Shown here piece by piece: positions 7,892 to 16,775 of a stretch of 64,000 bases of DNA. Numbering within the stretch: position 1 is the first letter of the stretch; the number at the start of each line of letters is the position of its first letter. This DNA is from Thiohalocapsa halophila (GTDB lineage: Bacteria; Pseudomonadota; Gammaproteobacteria; Chromatiales; Chromatiaceae). The notes under the pieces were generated by a model. It searched no databases, was not told the origin of the DNA, and was given only the letters and a program-made list of their open reading frames with translations. Position numbers and translations under genes: made by a program. The DNA lies in assembly GCF_016583825.1 (NCBI RefSeq), contig NZ_NRRV01000026.1, forward strand, positions 1 to 64,000. Reading direction: 5' to 3'.

Positions 7892-8458
7892 TCAAGCACC
7901 GCCCGCCGCCCGGCGCTCGCGGGCCAGGAAGCGCTGCACCAAAAACAGCGCGGCGATGGAGCGCGCCTCGGTGAAATCGGGGCGCGCCAGCAGCCCGTCG
8001 CCGTCCGCCAGCGGCCAGGGCACCACCTCGACGGGCTCGGGCTCGTCGCCGGGCAGCGGGTCGGGGTGCAGGTCGCGCGCCAGCACGATGCGGGTGCCGT
8101 GCTGGATGTAGCCCGGCACGACGCTCACGCGGTGCACCGTCTCCAGGCGCGCGGCGGCCAGGCCGACCTCCTCGCGCAGCTCGCGCCCGGCGGCGGCGTG
8201 GATCTCTTCACCGGCGTCCACCACGCCCTTGGGGAAGCCGAGCTGGTAGTCGTCGCTGCCGGCGGCATACTCGCGGGCCAGCAGCAGGTTATCGTCGGCG
8301 TCCACGGGCACGATCATCACCGAGTCCGTGCCGCCGAGGATGCGCTCGAAGGTGCGGCGCTCGCCGTTGGCGAACTCCAGGTCCACCGCCTCGACGCGGA
8401 AGATGCCGGAGCGCGCCGCCAGCCGTCGGGCGAGGATGCGCGGTTTTTGTCTGGTCAT
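7892..8458 (-). CDS. nudE: ADP compounds hydrolase NudE
   Basis: This 188-residue Nudix hydrolase starts MTRQKPRILARRLAARSG, as is usual for NudE. It contains the full Nudix box from GVVDAGEEIH through RELREEVGL (about residues 88-110), which coordinates the catalytic Mg2+. NudE cleaves ADP-ribose, NADH and Ap3A. The open frame continues far upstream, but that part is antisense to yrfG and is rejected. The gene is divergent from yrfG. These two genes are neighbours in enterobacteria as well. Confidence 0.92.
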   Translation of the reverse strand: MTRQKPRILARRLAARSGIFRVEAVDLEFANGERRTFERILGGTDSVMIVPVDADDNLLLAREYAAGSDDYQLGFPKGVVDAGEEIHAAAGRELREEVGLAAARLETVHRVSVVPGYIQHGTRIVLARDLHPDPLPGDEPEPVEVVPWPLADGDGLLARPDFTEARSIAALFLVQRFLARERRAAGGA

Positions 8459-8578
8459 GAGCTGGGGGTCTCCGGCAACGGGTGCCTCCGGGAATCGGCG
8501 GGTGGCTGCGCGCAGCGAGCGGCGTCCGGTATTCTGCGCGGCATCCGCCAGACAACCAACCGCAGCGAAGTCCCGACC

Positions 8579-9265
8579 ATGTCTCAGCGCAACGACCCGG
8601 CACCGCAGCTCGACTGGGCCGCCATCGACACTGTGTTCTTGGACATGGACGGCACGCTGCTGGACCTGAACTACGACAATCACTTCTGGCTGGAGCACGT
8701 CCCGCAGCGATATGCCGACAAGCTCGGGGTCAGCCTGGCCGAGGCCAAGGACGCGCTGCTGCCCAAGTATCGGCGCATCCAGGGCACGCTGGACTGGTAT
8801 TGCGTGGACCACTGGAGCCGGGAGCTCGGGCTGGACATCGCGCTGCTGAAGGCCGAGGTGGAGCACCTGATTGCCGTGCACCCTTTCGTGCCGGACTTTC
8901 TCGACGCCCTCGCCGCCCGCGGCAAGCGCCGGGTGCTGGTGACCAATGCCCACCAGATGTCCATCGACCTCAAGTTTCGGCGCACGCGTCTCGGCGGCCG
9001 GCTGGAGCAGGTGATCTGCGCCCACGACCTGCAGCTGGCCAAGGAGACGCCGGGGTTCTGGGCGCGGGTGCGGGAGGTCGAGCCCTTCGACCCGGCGCGG
9101 ACCCTCTTCGTCGACGACAACCTGGACGTGCTCCGCGCCGCCCGCGACTACGGCTTCCGCTGGCTGCTGGCGGTGAGCGCACCGGACTCGCGGGCGCCGG
9201 CGCGGGCGATTCGGGAGTTTCCGGCGATCGCGCGCTTCTCGGAGATCCTGCCGCAGCTGCGCTGA
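8579..9265 (+). CDS. yrfG: GMP/IMP 5'-nucleotidase YrfG (HAD family)
   Basis: The 228-residue product has the HAD motif I FLDMDGTLLDL with nucleophile and acid/base aspartates near residues 22-24, the motif II threonine in VLVTNAH, and motif III/IV K...FVDDNLDVL near the C-terminus. YrfG dephosphorylates purine mononucleotides. The ATG follows the divergent nudE promoter region by 120 bp. The open frame extends much further upstream only because the DNA is GC-rich. Confidence 0.92.
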   Translation: MSQRNDPAPQLDWAAIDTVFLDMDGTLLDLNYDNHFWLEHVPQRYADKLGVSLAEAKDALLPKYRRIQGTLDWYCVDHWSRELGLDIALLKAEVEHLIAVHPFVPDFLDALAARGKRRVLVTNAHQMSIDLKFRRTRLGGRLEQVICAHDLQLAKETPGFWARVREVEPFDPARTLFVDDNLDVLRAARDYGFRWLLAVSAPDSRAPARAIREFPAIARFSEILPQLR

Positions 9266-9354
9266 CGCGGGGACGCCGATCCGGGGCCCGGCCGGGTCAG
9301 CGCCTGCTGCCATCGGCGTCGCCGTGACACGCCGCAGCCTGGCGCCGGCGCGCT

Positions 9355-10875
9355 TCAGGTGGCGGGGGCCGAATCCGTCGCTGGCTTGCGCCGCCGCCGG
9401 CGGCGCTTTTTGGGCTTGGCCTGATCGTCGGCCCCGGATCCGTCCTTGCCCGCTTCGCCGGAGGCTCCCGGCGCCGCCGGCTGTTGCTGCGCCTGTTGGG
9501 GGCCCTGCTGCTCGGAGGCGCCGGCATCGGCGCCGGACTGGCCGGCGTCGCGATGGCCGGACCCGCCGCCGGGCTTGCCGCGCCCGCGTGGACCGCGGCC
9601 CCGGCGGGCGTCTCCGCCCGGCTCTCGACGGCCGCCGCGGCCCTCCCCGCCGCGCCCGTCGCGGGGGCGCCGCGGCGCCGGCACCCGGCTCTTGGGGTCC
9701 ACGTCGGCGAGCATGTCCGCGCTGACCTCGGCGACGGGGATCTTCATGCCGATGTAGGCCTCGATGTCCGGCAGGCAGAAGGCGTAGGTCTCGCAGACGA
9801 AGCTGATGGCGTCGCCGGCCTCGCCGGCGCGGGCCGTGCGCCCGATGCGGTGCACATAGTCCTCGGCGTCGTCCGGCAGGTCGTAGTTGATCACGTGGGA
9901 CACATTGGGGATGTGCAGCCCGCGGGCCGCGACGTCGGTGGCGACCATGACGGGCAGCTCGCCGGAGGTGAACTGCGCCAGCAGCTTCAGGCGCTTCTTC
10001 TGCGGCACGTCGCCGGAGAGCATGGCGGCATGCACGCCGTTGCCCTCCAGGTAGCCCCAGACCCGCTCGCCCTCGCGCTTGGTGTTGACGAAGACCATGA
10101 TGCGCGCGCCTTCGAGGCGCACCAGCCCCAGCAGCAGCGGGATCTTCTCGTCGTTGGCAACCATGTAGCAGGTCTGCTGCACGCGGTCGGCGGTGACCTG
10201 CTCCGGGGCGATCTCCACCATCTGCGGGTCGTTCATGTGCTCGTAGGCGAGCTCGGTGACCCGATAGGACAGGGTCGCCGAGAACAGCATGCCGAGGCGC
10301 TCCGTCGGGCTCGGCAGCCGGCGCAGCACGAAGCGGATATCCTTGATGAAGCCGAGGTCGAACATGCGGTCCGCCTCGTCGAGCACCATGACCTGCACGG
10401 ATCGGAAATCGAACACCCGCTGCTTGAAATAGTCGATGAGCCGACCGGGCGTGCCGATGAGGATGTCCAAGCCGGCGGCGAGGTCGTCACGCTGTTGCTG
10501 GTAGCCGGTGCCGCCGTAGACCAGGCCCAGCTTGAAGTCGGTGTGCTTGCCGATAACCTCGGCATCCCTGTGGATCTGCACCGCCAGCTCCCGCGTGGGG
10601 GCGAGGATGACGATGCGCGGCTGGCACGGGCCCGCGCGCTGCTCGGCCGGCGGGTGCGTCAGCAGGTGCTGCATGCCCGCCACCAGAAAGGCAGCGGTCT
10701 TGCCGGTGCCGGTCTGGGCTTGGCCGGCGACGTCCTGCCCGGCGAGCGCCAGCGGCAGGGCCTGCGCCTGGATCGGTGTGCAGTGGCTGAAGCCCGCGTC
10801 GGCGAGCCCTTGCAGGATGCGCGGGTCGAGGTCGAAACTGTCGAAGCGCACGTCGGTGAGATGAGTATGCGGCAT
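9355..10875 (-). CDS. rhlB: DEAD-box ATP-dependent RNA helicase, RhlB type
   Basis: This 506-residue helicase has the Q-motif region ([16 protein letters not shown]), Walker [15 protein letters not shown], the DEAD sequence [13 protein letters not shown], and the C-terminal [10 protein letters not shown]. After about residue 395 it carries a long disordered tail rich in RGG/RGR, Gln and Pro and ending in a lysine/arginine block, an RNA-binding extension. RhlB unwinds mRNA for the degradosome. Its position divergent from trxA-rho is the same as in E. coli, which supports the symbol. Confidence 0.92.
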   Translation of the reverse strand: MPHTHLTDVRFDSFDLDPRILQGLADAGFSHCTPIQAQALPLALAGQDVAGQAQTGTGKTAAFLVAGMQHLLTHPPAEQRAGPCQPRIVILAPTRELAVQIHRDAEVIGKHTDFKLGLVYGGTGYQQQRDDLAAGLDILIGTPGRLIDYFKQRVFDFRSVQVMVLDEADRMFDLGFIKDIRFVLRRLPSPTERLGMLFSATLSYRVTELAYEHMNDPQMVEIAPEQVTADRVQQTCYMVANDEKIPLLLGLVRLEGARIMVFVNTKREGERVWGYLEGNGVHAAMLSGDVPQKKRLKLLAQFTSGELPVMVATDVAARGLHIPNVSHVINYDLPDDAEDYVHRIGRTARAGEAGDAISFVCETYAFCLPDIEAYIGMKIPVAEVSADMLADVDPKSRVPAPRRPRDGRGGEGRGGRREPGGDARRGRGPRGRGKPGGGSGHRDAGQSGADAGASEQQGPQQAQQQPAAPGASGEAGKDGSGADDQAKPKKRRRRRRKPATDSAPAT

Positions 10876-10986
10876 GGATTCCTACGGCGTTGGGCCGGCC
10901 CCCAGGGGTCCGCCGAGGTGCCGGCGAGGCGCGAGCACGGCGGGCCGCCGATGCGCCCGCCGGTCGGCTGCGGCTCAATCTTCGCG

Positions 10987-11022
10987 CAGGTTGGGGGGCA
11001 GATTGGGCGGCAGATTGGGCGG
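10987..11022. repeat. Three 12-bp tandem repeats in the rhlB-trxA gap
   Basis: CAGGTTGGGGGG is followed by two copies of CAGATTGGGCGG. About 90 bp further on, 11111-11136 contains a C-rich partial complement (CCAATCCGCCCAACCTCC), so the two blocks could pair around the candidate promoter at 11060. Apart from these elements the gap 10876-11186 holds no supported gene. Confidence 0.55.
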
Positions 11023-11059
11023 ACGGTCTGGACTGAGGGGCTGGGAGGGGTTGCAAATC

Positions 11060-11089
11060 TTGACATCTTTGGCTCAAATGGCATCTTAA
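11060..11089 (+). promoter_or_regulatory. Candidate promoter for trxA-rho
   Basis: A perfect -35 hexamer TTGACA at 11060-11065 is followed, 17-18 nt later, by a weak -10 (ATCTTA or TCTTAA at 11083-11089). It lies in the most AT-rich part of the rhlB-trxA gap and would give a leader of roughly 330 nt before trxA. The -10 is poor, so this is only a candidate. Confidence 0.28.
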
Positions 11090-11186
11090 CCTTCGGGGCG
11101 ATAACAACGCCAATCCGCCCAACCTCCCCCCTGATTCGCGCCGCCGCCGCATCCGAGTCGAGTCGGGGGAGGCTGCATCTCAGGCA

Positions 11187-11324
11187 GTGAGACGGCTCGG
11201 CGGCCCTAAGGGGCTCAGTCTGACAGGCCCGAATCTCGCAAGTACCAGTCTGGCAGGCACCAATCTGGCAATGACCAATCTGGCAAGCGCGACCTGGGCA
11301 AGCGCAAGAAGCTTTCGCACCTAG
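11187..11324 (+). CDS. Pentapeptide-repeat micro-ORF or relic (45 codons)
   Basis: A GTG-initiated frame encodes 45 residues whose middle reads PNLAS-TSLAG-TNLAM-TNLAS-ATWAS. That is five successive units fitting the pentapeptide-repeat rule A/T-N-L-x-x, mirrored by a 15-bp period in the DNA. It lies in the long leader upstream of trxA. It may be the last repeats of a decayed pentapeptide-repeat protein or a leader peptide. A G-rich stretch lies 14 nt before the GTG, which is weak support for translation. Confidence 0.35.
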   Translation: MRRLGGPKGLSLTGPNLASTSLAGTNLAMTNLASATWASARSFRT

Positions 11325-11432
11325 CGCCGGAGCCAGCATCAGCCACAGCTCACCCACCGCCATGCGCGACGCAGCCGCCTGTTAGGGATGCCGCCCGCCG
11401 CAAACCTTCACCCGAGCGGAGACAGATCAGAC

Positions 11433-11759
11433 GTGACCGACCGTATCCTGCAAGTAACGGACGACACCTTCGAGGAAGAGGTGCTCAACTCCCCCGAGCC
11501 GGTCCTGGTGGACTATTGGGCCAACTGGTGTGCCCCATGCAAGATGATCGCCCCGCTGCTGGAGGAGATCGCCGAGGAGTACGCCGGCAAAATTAAGGTA
11601 GCCAAGCTTGACATCGATCAGAACCGCGCCGTGACCGAGCGCTTCAAGGTTCGGGGCATCCCGACGCTCATGCTGTTCAAGGGCGGAGAGCCGGAGGCCA
11701 CCAAGGTCGGCGCCGTGTCCAAGTCGCAGCTGACCGTCTTCATCGACAGCAATCTCTGA
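11433..11759 (+). CDS. trxA: Thioredoxin TrxA
   Basis: The 108-residue product aligns throughout with E. coli thioredoxin 1: [10 protein letters not shown], the active site, [18 protein letters not shown], the cis-proline [11 protein letters not shown] and SKSQL. The active site is WCAPC instead of the near-universal WCGPC. Replacement of the variable residue in the CxPC loop can shift the redox potential. The GTG start at 11433 gives the family-typical N-terminus [11 protein letters not shown], with GGAG 11 nt upstream. It is followed by rho, as in E. coli. Confidence 0.93.
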   Translation: MTDRILQVTDDTFEEEVLNSPEPVLVDYWANWCAPCKMIAPLLEEIAEEYAGKIKVAKLDIDQNRAVTERFKVRGIPTLMLFKGGEPEATKVGAVSKSQLTVFIDSNL

Positions 11760-11983
11760 GCCCGGCCCGGCCGGCGGCCCCGCCACCCGACAGGCGCCGC
11801 CACCACCGCAGCCATAGGAACGGCGCCCCGCTCCACCCCGGGCGCTTCGGCAGGACAGCCAGACAACCCCGCCACCGCCGGTCCAACCGCACCGCCGCGC
11901 AGCTTCGCCGCGGCATCGCCATCACCGGCGCCCACCCGCCCGGCGCCGATCAATCGGCGGCCCATCGCCATCACAACGACGCA
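11760..11983 (+). promoter_or_regulatory. C-rich, G-poor rho leader (putative rut region)
   Basis: The 224-bp trxA-rho spacer is strikingly rich in CC, CAC and CGCC dinucleotide runs, for example 11770-11815 and 11855-11975. It lacks coding character. Rho loads on unstructured C-rich RNA, and rho is autoregulated in its leader in enterobacteria. This spacer is well placed for such feedback. This is an inference from composition only. Confidence 0.4.
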
Positions 11984-13240
<1,257 letters not shown>

Positions 13241-13311
13241 GCCGCCAATCGCCAACCCCGGCGCCAATCCAAGCCGCCAGCCGCAGCCGCCGCGCCAGGG
13301 ACGCCGCCGCC

Positions 13312-14622
13312 ATGTCAGCCACCCTGCCCCCGGCCCGCGCCCGCCTCGCCGCCGCCCTCTCCCTTGGCCTGTTGCTGCTCGCGGCGAGCCTGCTCGCCGT
13401 CCAGGCCATCATCGATCTGCGCCGCGTCCAGCAGCTGGAGACGGATCTCGCCGAGCTGCACGACGTGCGCTACGGACTGCTCAACGCCGAGGTCTGGGTC
13501 GCGCAGCTCTCGGCGCTGCTGGCCCGCAAGATCGACACCTTCGAGGTGACCGAGGCCAATCGGCCGGTCATCAAGCGCAACATCGAGATCGCCCTCGACC
13601 GCATCCTGGTAGAGGTCGAAGACTATCTGCGCCGGCGCAACACCGGCGGCGACAACGTCTGGGAGCGCGTGGGCGGCGCGCTGCGCCAGGGCGTGCAGGA
13701 CTTCCTGGTGGACTTCGACGAGCTGCGCGCCCAGACACCGAGGTACGCGGACGCCGTCATCGAGGAGCTGAACCGTCCCCAAGCCCGCGCCGAGCTGAAA
13801 GACCGGCTGTTGGCGGCGGTGGACGCTGCGGCAGACGCCACCTTCACGGCCACGGACTTCAGCGCCTACAACGCCGTGCTCGCCCGCCACGGCTGCGCCG
13901 ACGCCGCTGCCTGCGAGGCGCGTCTGCGCGCTGCGGCGGCTGCGCTCGAGGCGCGTGCCCGGACCTTCGCCCTCGGTGCACTGCTCGCGGTGGCGACCAT
14001 GTTCTTCGTCGGCTGGCGCGAGCGCCCGCACCTTCGGCCCGAGGTCATGGTCATGCTCACCGCCGGCAGCCTGGTGCTGCTGGCAGGCGGCGTGATCACG
14101 CCCATGATCGACGTGGAGGCGCGTATCTCGGAGCTGCGCTTCGTGCTGCTCGGCGAGCCCATCGTCTTCACCGATCAGGTGCTCTACTTTCAGAGCAAGA
14201 GCATCCTCGATGTGGTGCGGGTGCTGCTGGACACCGGCGCCTGGGACATGATCTTCGTCGCCGTCCTCATCACCCTGTTCAGCCTGGTGTTCCCGTCGCT
14301 CAAGGTGCTGGCGGGCTTCATCTACTATCTGAACTGGCGCGGGCTGCGGGCCAACGGCGCCGTCTACTTTTTCGCGCTGCGCTCGGGCAAGTGGTCCATG
14401 GCCGACGTGCTGGTGGTGGCCATGCTCATGGCCTATGTGGGGTTCAGCGGTCTGGTGGAGAGCCAGCTCGCGGCCATGGCCGGCAGCGGCCGCGGCCTAG
14501 ACGTCATCACCACCAACGGCACCGCGCTCAAGCTCGGCTTCTATCTGTTCCTGGCCTTCGTGCTGGCGAGCCTGGTGCTGTCGGCGCTGCTGGAAGCGCG
14601 GGTCGGGAAACGCGCGAGCTGA
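13312..14622 (+). CDS. PqiA-like paraquat-inducible membrane protein
   Basis: The 436-residue product has an N-terminal membrane anchor (residues 10-32), an extracytoplasmic helical domain of about 190 residues, then a C-terminal set of transmembrane helices. The C-terminal part contains WDMIFVAVLITLFSLVFPSLK and GKWSMADVLVVAMLMAYVGF, hallmarks of the PqiA domain. PqiA-type proteins work with MCE proteins in intermembrane lipid transport, but no MCE partner is seen here. The added N-terminal sensor-like domain is unusual for PqiA. The downstream gap to the methyltransferase is 162 bp. Confidence 0.75.
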   Translation: MSATLPPARARLAAALSLGLLLLAASLLAVQAIIDLRRVQQLETDLAELHDVRYGLLNAEVWVAQLSALLARKIDTFEVTEANRPVIKRNIEIALDRILVEVEDYLRRRNTGGDNVWERVGGALRQGVQDFLVDFDELRAQTPRYADAVIEELNRPQARAELKDRLLAAVDAAADATFTATDFSAYNAVLARHGCADAAACEARLRAAAAALEARARTFALGALLAVATMFFVGWRERPHLRPEVMVMLTAGSLVLLAGGVITPMIDVEARISELRFVLLGEPIVFTDQVLYFQSKSILDVVRVLLDTGAWDMIFVAVLITLFSLVFPSLKVLAGFIYYLNWRGLRANGAVYFFALRSGKWSMADVLVVAMLMAYVGFSGLVESQLAAMAGSGRGLDVITTNGTALKLGFYLFLAFVLASLVLSALLEARVGKRAS

Positions 14623-14784
14623 GCCGCTAATCAAGGCGTGGCTGGCAGAGGACGTGGAGCGCCAAGGGCGGTGATTCGCCCCGACAGGGCACTCGGTGCC
14701 GGTCGGCGCCTTGCACCGGCAGCCAAGAGCAAGCCGACGCCCCGGCGCCGAGCGCAGTCGGCGCGCGGCTGCTCAAGCGTCGCC

Positions 14785-15378
14785 TCAGGCGGGGGATTTC
14801 GCCCAGCGGAACACCCGCATCGGCGGGATGTTCAGGAGCTCCATGGCGATCTCCGGCGTCCCGAGGAACTGGCGGCCTAGGGACCCGACACGGGGGTTGA
14901 ACTGGTAGGCGACGAAGCGCCCGGTATCCGCGAGCACGTCGGCGACCTCCTTGAGGATCTGTGAGCCGATAGCTTGGTCCATGGTCGAGAAGGGAATGCC
15001 CGAGACGATGGCGTCCGGCAGCCCCAGGCCATGGGCGTCCGCGATCGCCCGGATGTCGGTGGCGCTGCCGAGGTGGGGGATGAGCCGCTCGTCGTCGATG
15101 CGGCTGACCTGCTCATGGAACAGCGGGTTGATCTCGATGCTGAGCAGCCGCGCATCCGGCGCCATGGCATCGAGCATGGCCTGCGTCATGCCGCCGGTGC
15201 CGGGACCCAGCTCGACCACGCACTTGGCGGTGGCAATGTCGGCGGCGGCGATCACGCGGCGCTCCAGAAAGGCGGAGCTCGGGATGATCGAGCCGATCTG
15301 GCGCGGGTGCCGTAAGAACTGTTGCGTAAACAGCAAATGGCCGTTGGGGCGTTTGCGCAAAGATGGATTCGGTGACAT
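14785..15378 (-). CDS. SAM-dependent methyltransferase, phospholipid N-methyltransferase-like
   Basis: The 197-residue product has the SAM-binding glycine motif VVELGPGTGGMTQAML near residue 55 and an acidic residue at the end of strand 2 (LLSIEINPLF). It ends in a C-terminal segment (FNPRVGSLGRQFLGTPEIAMEL) seen in PmtA-like and rRNA-dimethylase-like enzymes. The start is taken at the ATG at 15378, giving MSPNPSLRKRPNGHLLFTQQF, since the upstream frame is non-homologous in composition. The upstream 296-bp gap is divergent with the next operon. The substrate could be phosphatidylethanolamine, but this is not established. Confidence 0.78.
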   Translation of the reverse strand: MSPNPSLRKRPNGHLLFTQQFLRHPRQIGSIIPSSAFLERRVIAAADIATAKCVVELGPGTGGMTQAMLDAMAPDARLLSIEINPLFHEQVSRIDDERLIPHLGSATDIRAIADAHGLGLPDAIVSGIPFSTMDQAIGSQILKEVADVLADTGRFVAYQFNPRVGSLGRQFLGTPEIAMELLNIPPMRVFRWAKSPA

Positions 15379-15674
15379 GCAAAGACTTCCCCGCAGCTGA
15401 ACGCTTGCAAACGCGCCCAGGCGTTGTGTGGCAACGGATTTTGAGAATGCGTGGGGTGCAGGCGCGCGGGCTGCGCACGCCGGCCATACTGCGCTCGAGC
15501 ATGGGCGACCACACGGCAAGCGTTAAGCATACCGCATCGAGGGCGGACGACGCCTTAGCCTCTCCAGCCGCGGAGTCTAGCAGTACCCATCGCCACCCAG
15601 GCAGTGCGCATCTGCGCCCATCGGGGATACACTGATGGCACTAACGGTTACAGTGCTCTGGGTTTTCGCCGCCT

Positions 15675-16775
15675 ATGTACTCCACCAGTTGCGGGCGCGG
15701 CTCTCGGCATCCGGAGCTTGCGGATGCGTCGCTGGCGCCCGACTGGCCTCGCCGCCGCACCGCCCACTACCGGCTTCGCGGTCTTGTCGCCGCCGTCGTG
15801 ATTGCGGCCCTGTGCGGCGGCGCCAGCGGCGAGTCGATCCGCATCGACGGGGCCGACTATCTCGGGGACTTGCCCACCGTCATCGCCGCCGGCGAAGGCC
15901 TGTTCGCCCGCCGCGGACTCGACGCCGAGGTCCGTTATAACAGCTCCGGCAAGCAGAGCCTCGCGCGCCTGCGCGCGGGCGAGACCGATGTCGCGCTGTG
16001 CGCGCTCACCCCTTTGGTCATCGATCGCTTGAGCGATCCAACCCCGGGCGGCGCCGAGGACCCGGTCATCCTCGCCAATCTGCTGCACTCTACCCATATC
16101 AATCGCGTCGTGGTCCGTTCCGATCTGCCTGCGGTCGACCTCGCCGGGACTGACAACGACCTGCGCGTTGCGCTGCCAAAGGGCACCAACGCCGAATTCG
16201 CGTGGTGGGTGTTTACCATCTTCCAGGGGCTCGATCCCAGCCGCTTTACGGTGCACGACCAGCCGGCCCACGCCATCGCCGGCCTGCTGGCCAGTGGCGA
16301 AGCCGACGCGGCCGTGGTCCGGGAGCCCTGGATCGCACGGATGCGCCAGCGCAGGCTCCCGATCGAGACTGTGGACGCAGACGGTCGATACACAGCAAAA
16401 TGGGTACTGGTCACCTCTGGCCGGGTGGTGGCGACCCGCCCACGCATGGTGCGGAGCTTGCTCGCCGTCTACCGCGACGCGGTGGAGCTCATCGAGCGCA
16501 GCCCCAAGCCTGCACTCGCGCGCTATGCGCGCCGCGTTGGTGTCGACCCACAGGCGCAGCGCCCGACCTGGCATGTCCTCGACTACGACCTCGGCCTCGA
16601 TTGGTCGCTGATCGCAACGCTGCAGCAGCAGATCGACTGGGCGCGCGAGCACTATGGCGCAGCGGTCAGCGAGGTCGCGGTGCTGTCGATGATCGACCCG
16701 GTGCCGCTGCACGACCTCTACCCCTGGGCGGTCGCCATCCCGCATCCGCGACTGACCGCAGGCCCCGCGGAATGA
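15675..16775 (+). CDS. NMT1/TauA-type ABC solute-binding protein
   Basis: The 366-residue product has a hydrophobic export segment around residues 37-53, then the two-lobe periplasmic binding fold. Recognisable motifs are DYLGDLPTVIAAGEGLFARRGLDAEV, LRAGETDVALCALTP and LLASGEADAAVVREPW, typical of NMT1/SsuA-like binders of nitrate, sulfonates or thiamine precursors. No permease or ATPase gene is nearby. Instead its stop overlaps the ATG of the GGDEF-EAL gene (ATGA), so it is translationally coupled to a signalling protein and probably serves as a periplasmic ligand receptor. The ligand is unknown. Confidence 0.85.
   Translation: MYSTSCGRGSRHPELADASLAPDWPRRRTAHYRLRGLVAAVVIAALCGGASGESIRIDGADYLGDLPTVIAAGEGLFARRGLDAEVRYNSSGKQSLARLRAGETDVALCALTPLVIDRLSDPTPGGAEDPVILANLLHSTHINRVVVRSDLPAVDLAGTDNDLRVALPKGTNAEFAWWVFTIFQGLDPSRFTVHDQPAHAIAGLLASGEADAAVVREPWIARMRQRRLPIETVDADGRYTAKWVLVTSGRVVATRPRMVRSLLAVYRDAVELIERSPKPALARYARRVGVDPQAQRPTWHVLDYDLGLDWSLIATLQQQIDWAREHYGAAVSEVAVLSMIDPVPLHDLYPWAVAIPHPRLTAGPAE

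Noticed and set aside
8459-9313. Upstream extension of the nudE frame
   Set aside because: It is antisense to yrfG, and NudE begins at the ATG at 8458.
9484-11190. 568-codon open frame on the plus strand across rhlB
   Set aside because: It is antisense to the DEAD-box helicase and has the His/Val/Leu/Arg-rich translation typical of the reverse complement of GC-rich genes.
16202-16771. Upstream extension of the GGDEF-EAL frame
   Set aside because: It overlaps the solute-binding gene in another frame and is arginine-rich. The ATG at 16772 starts a proper membrane anchor and overlaps the previous stop.
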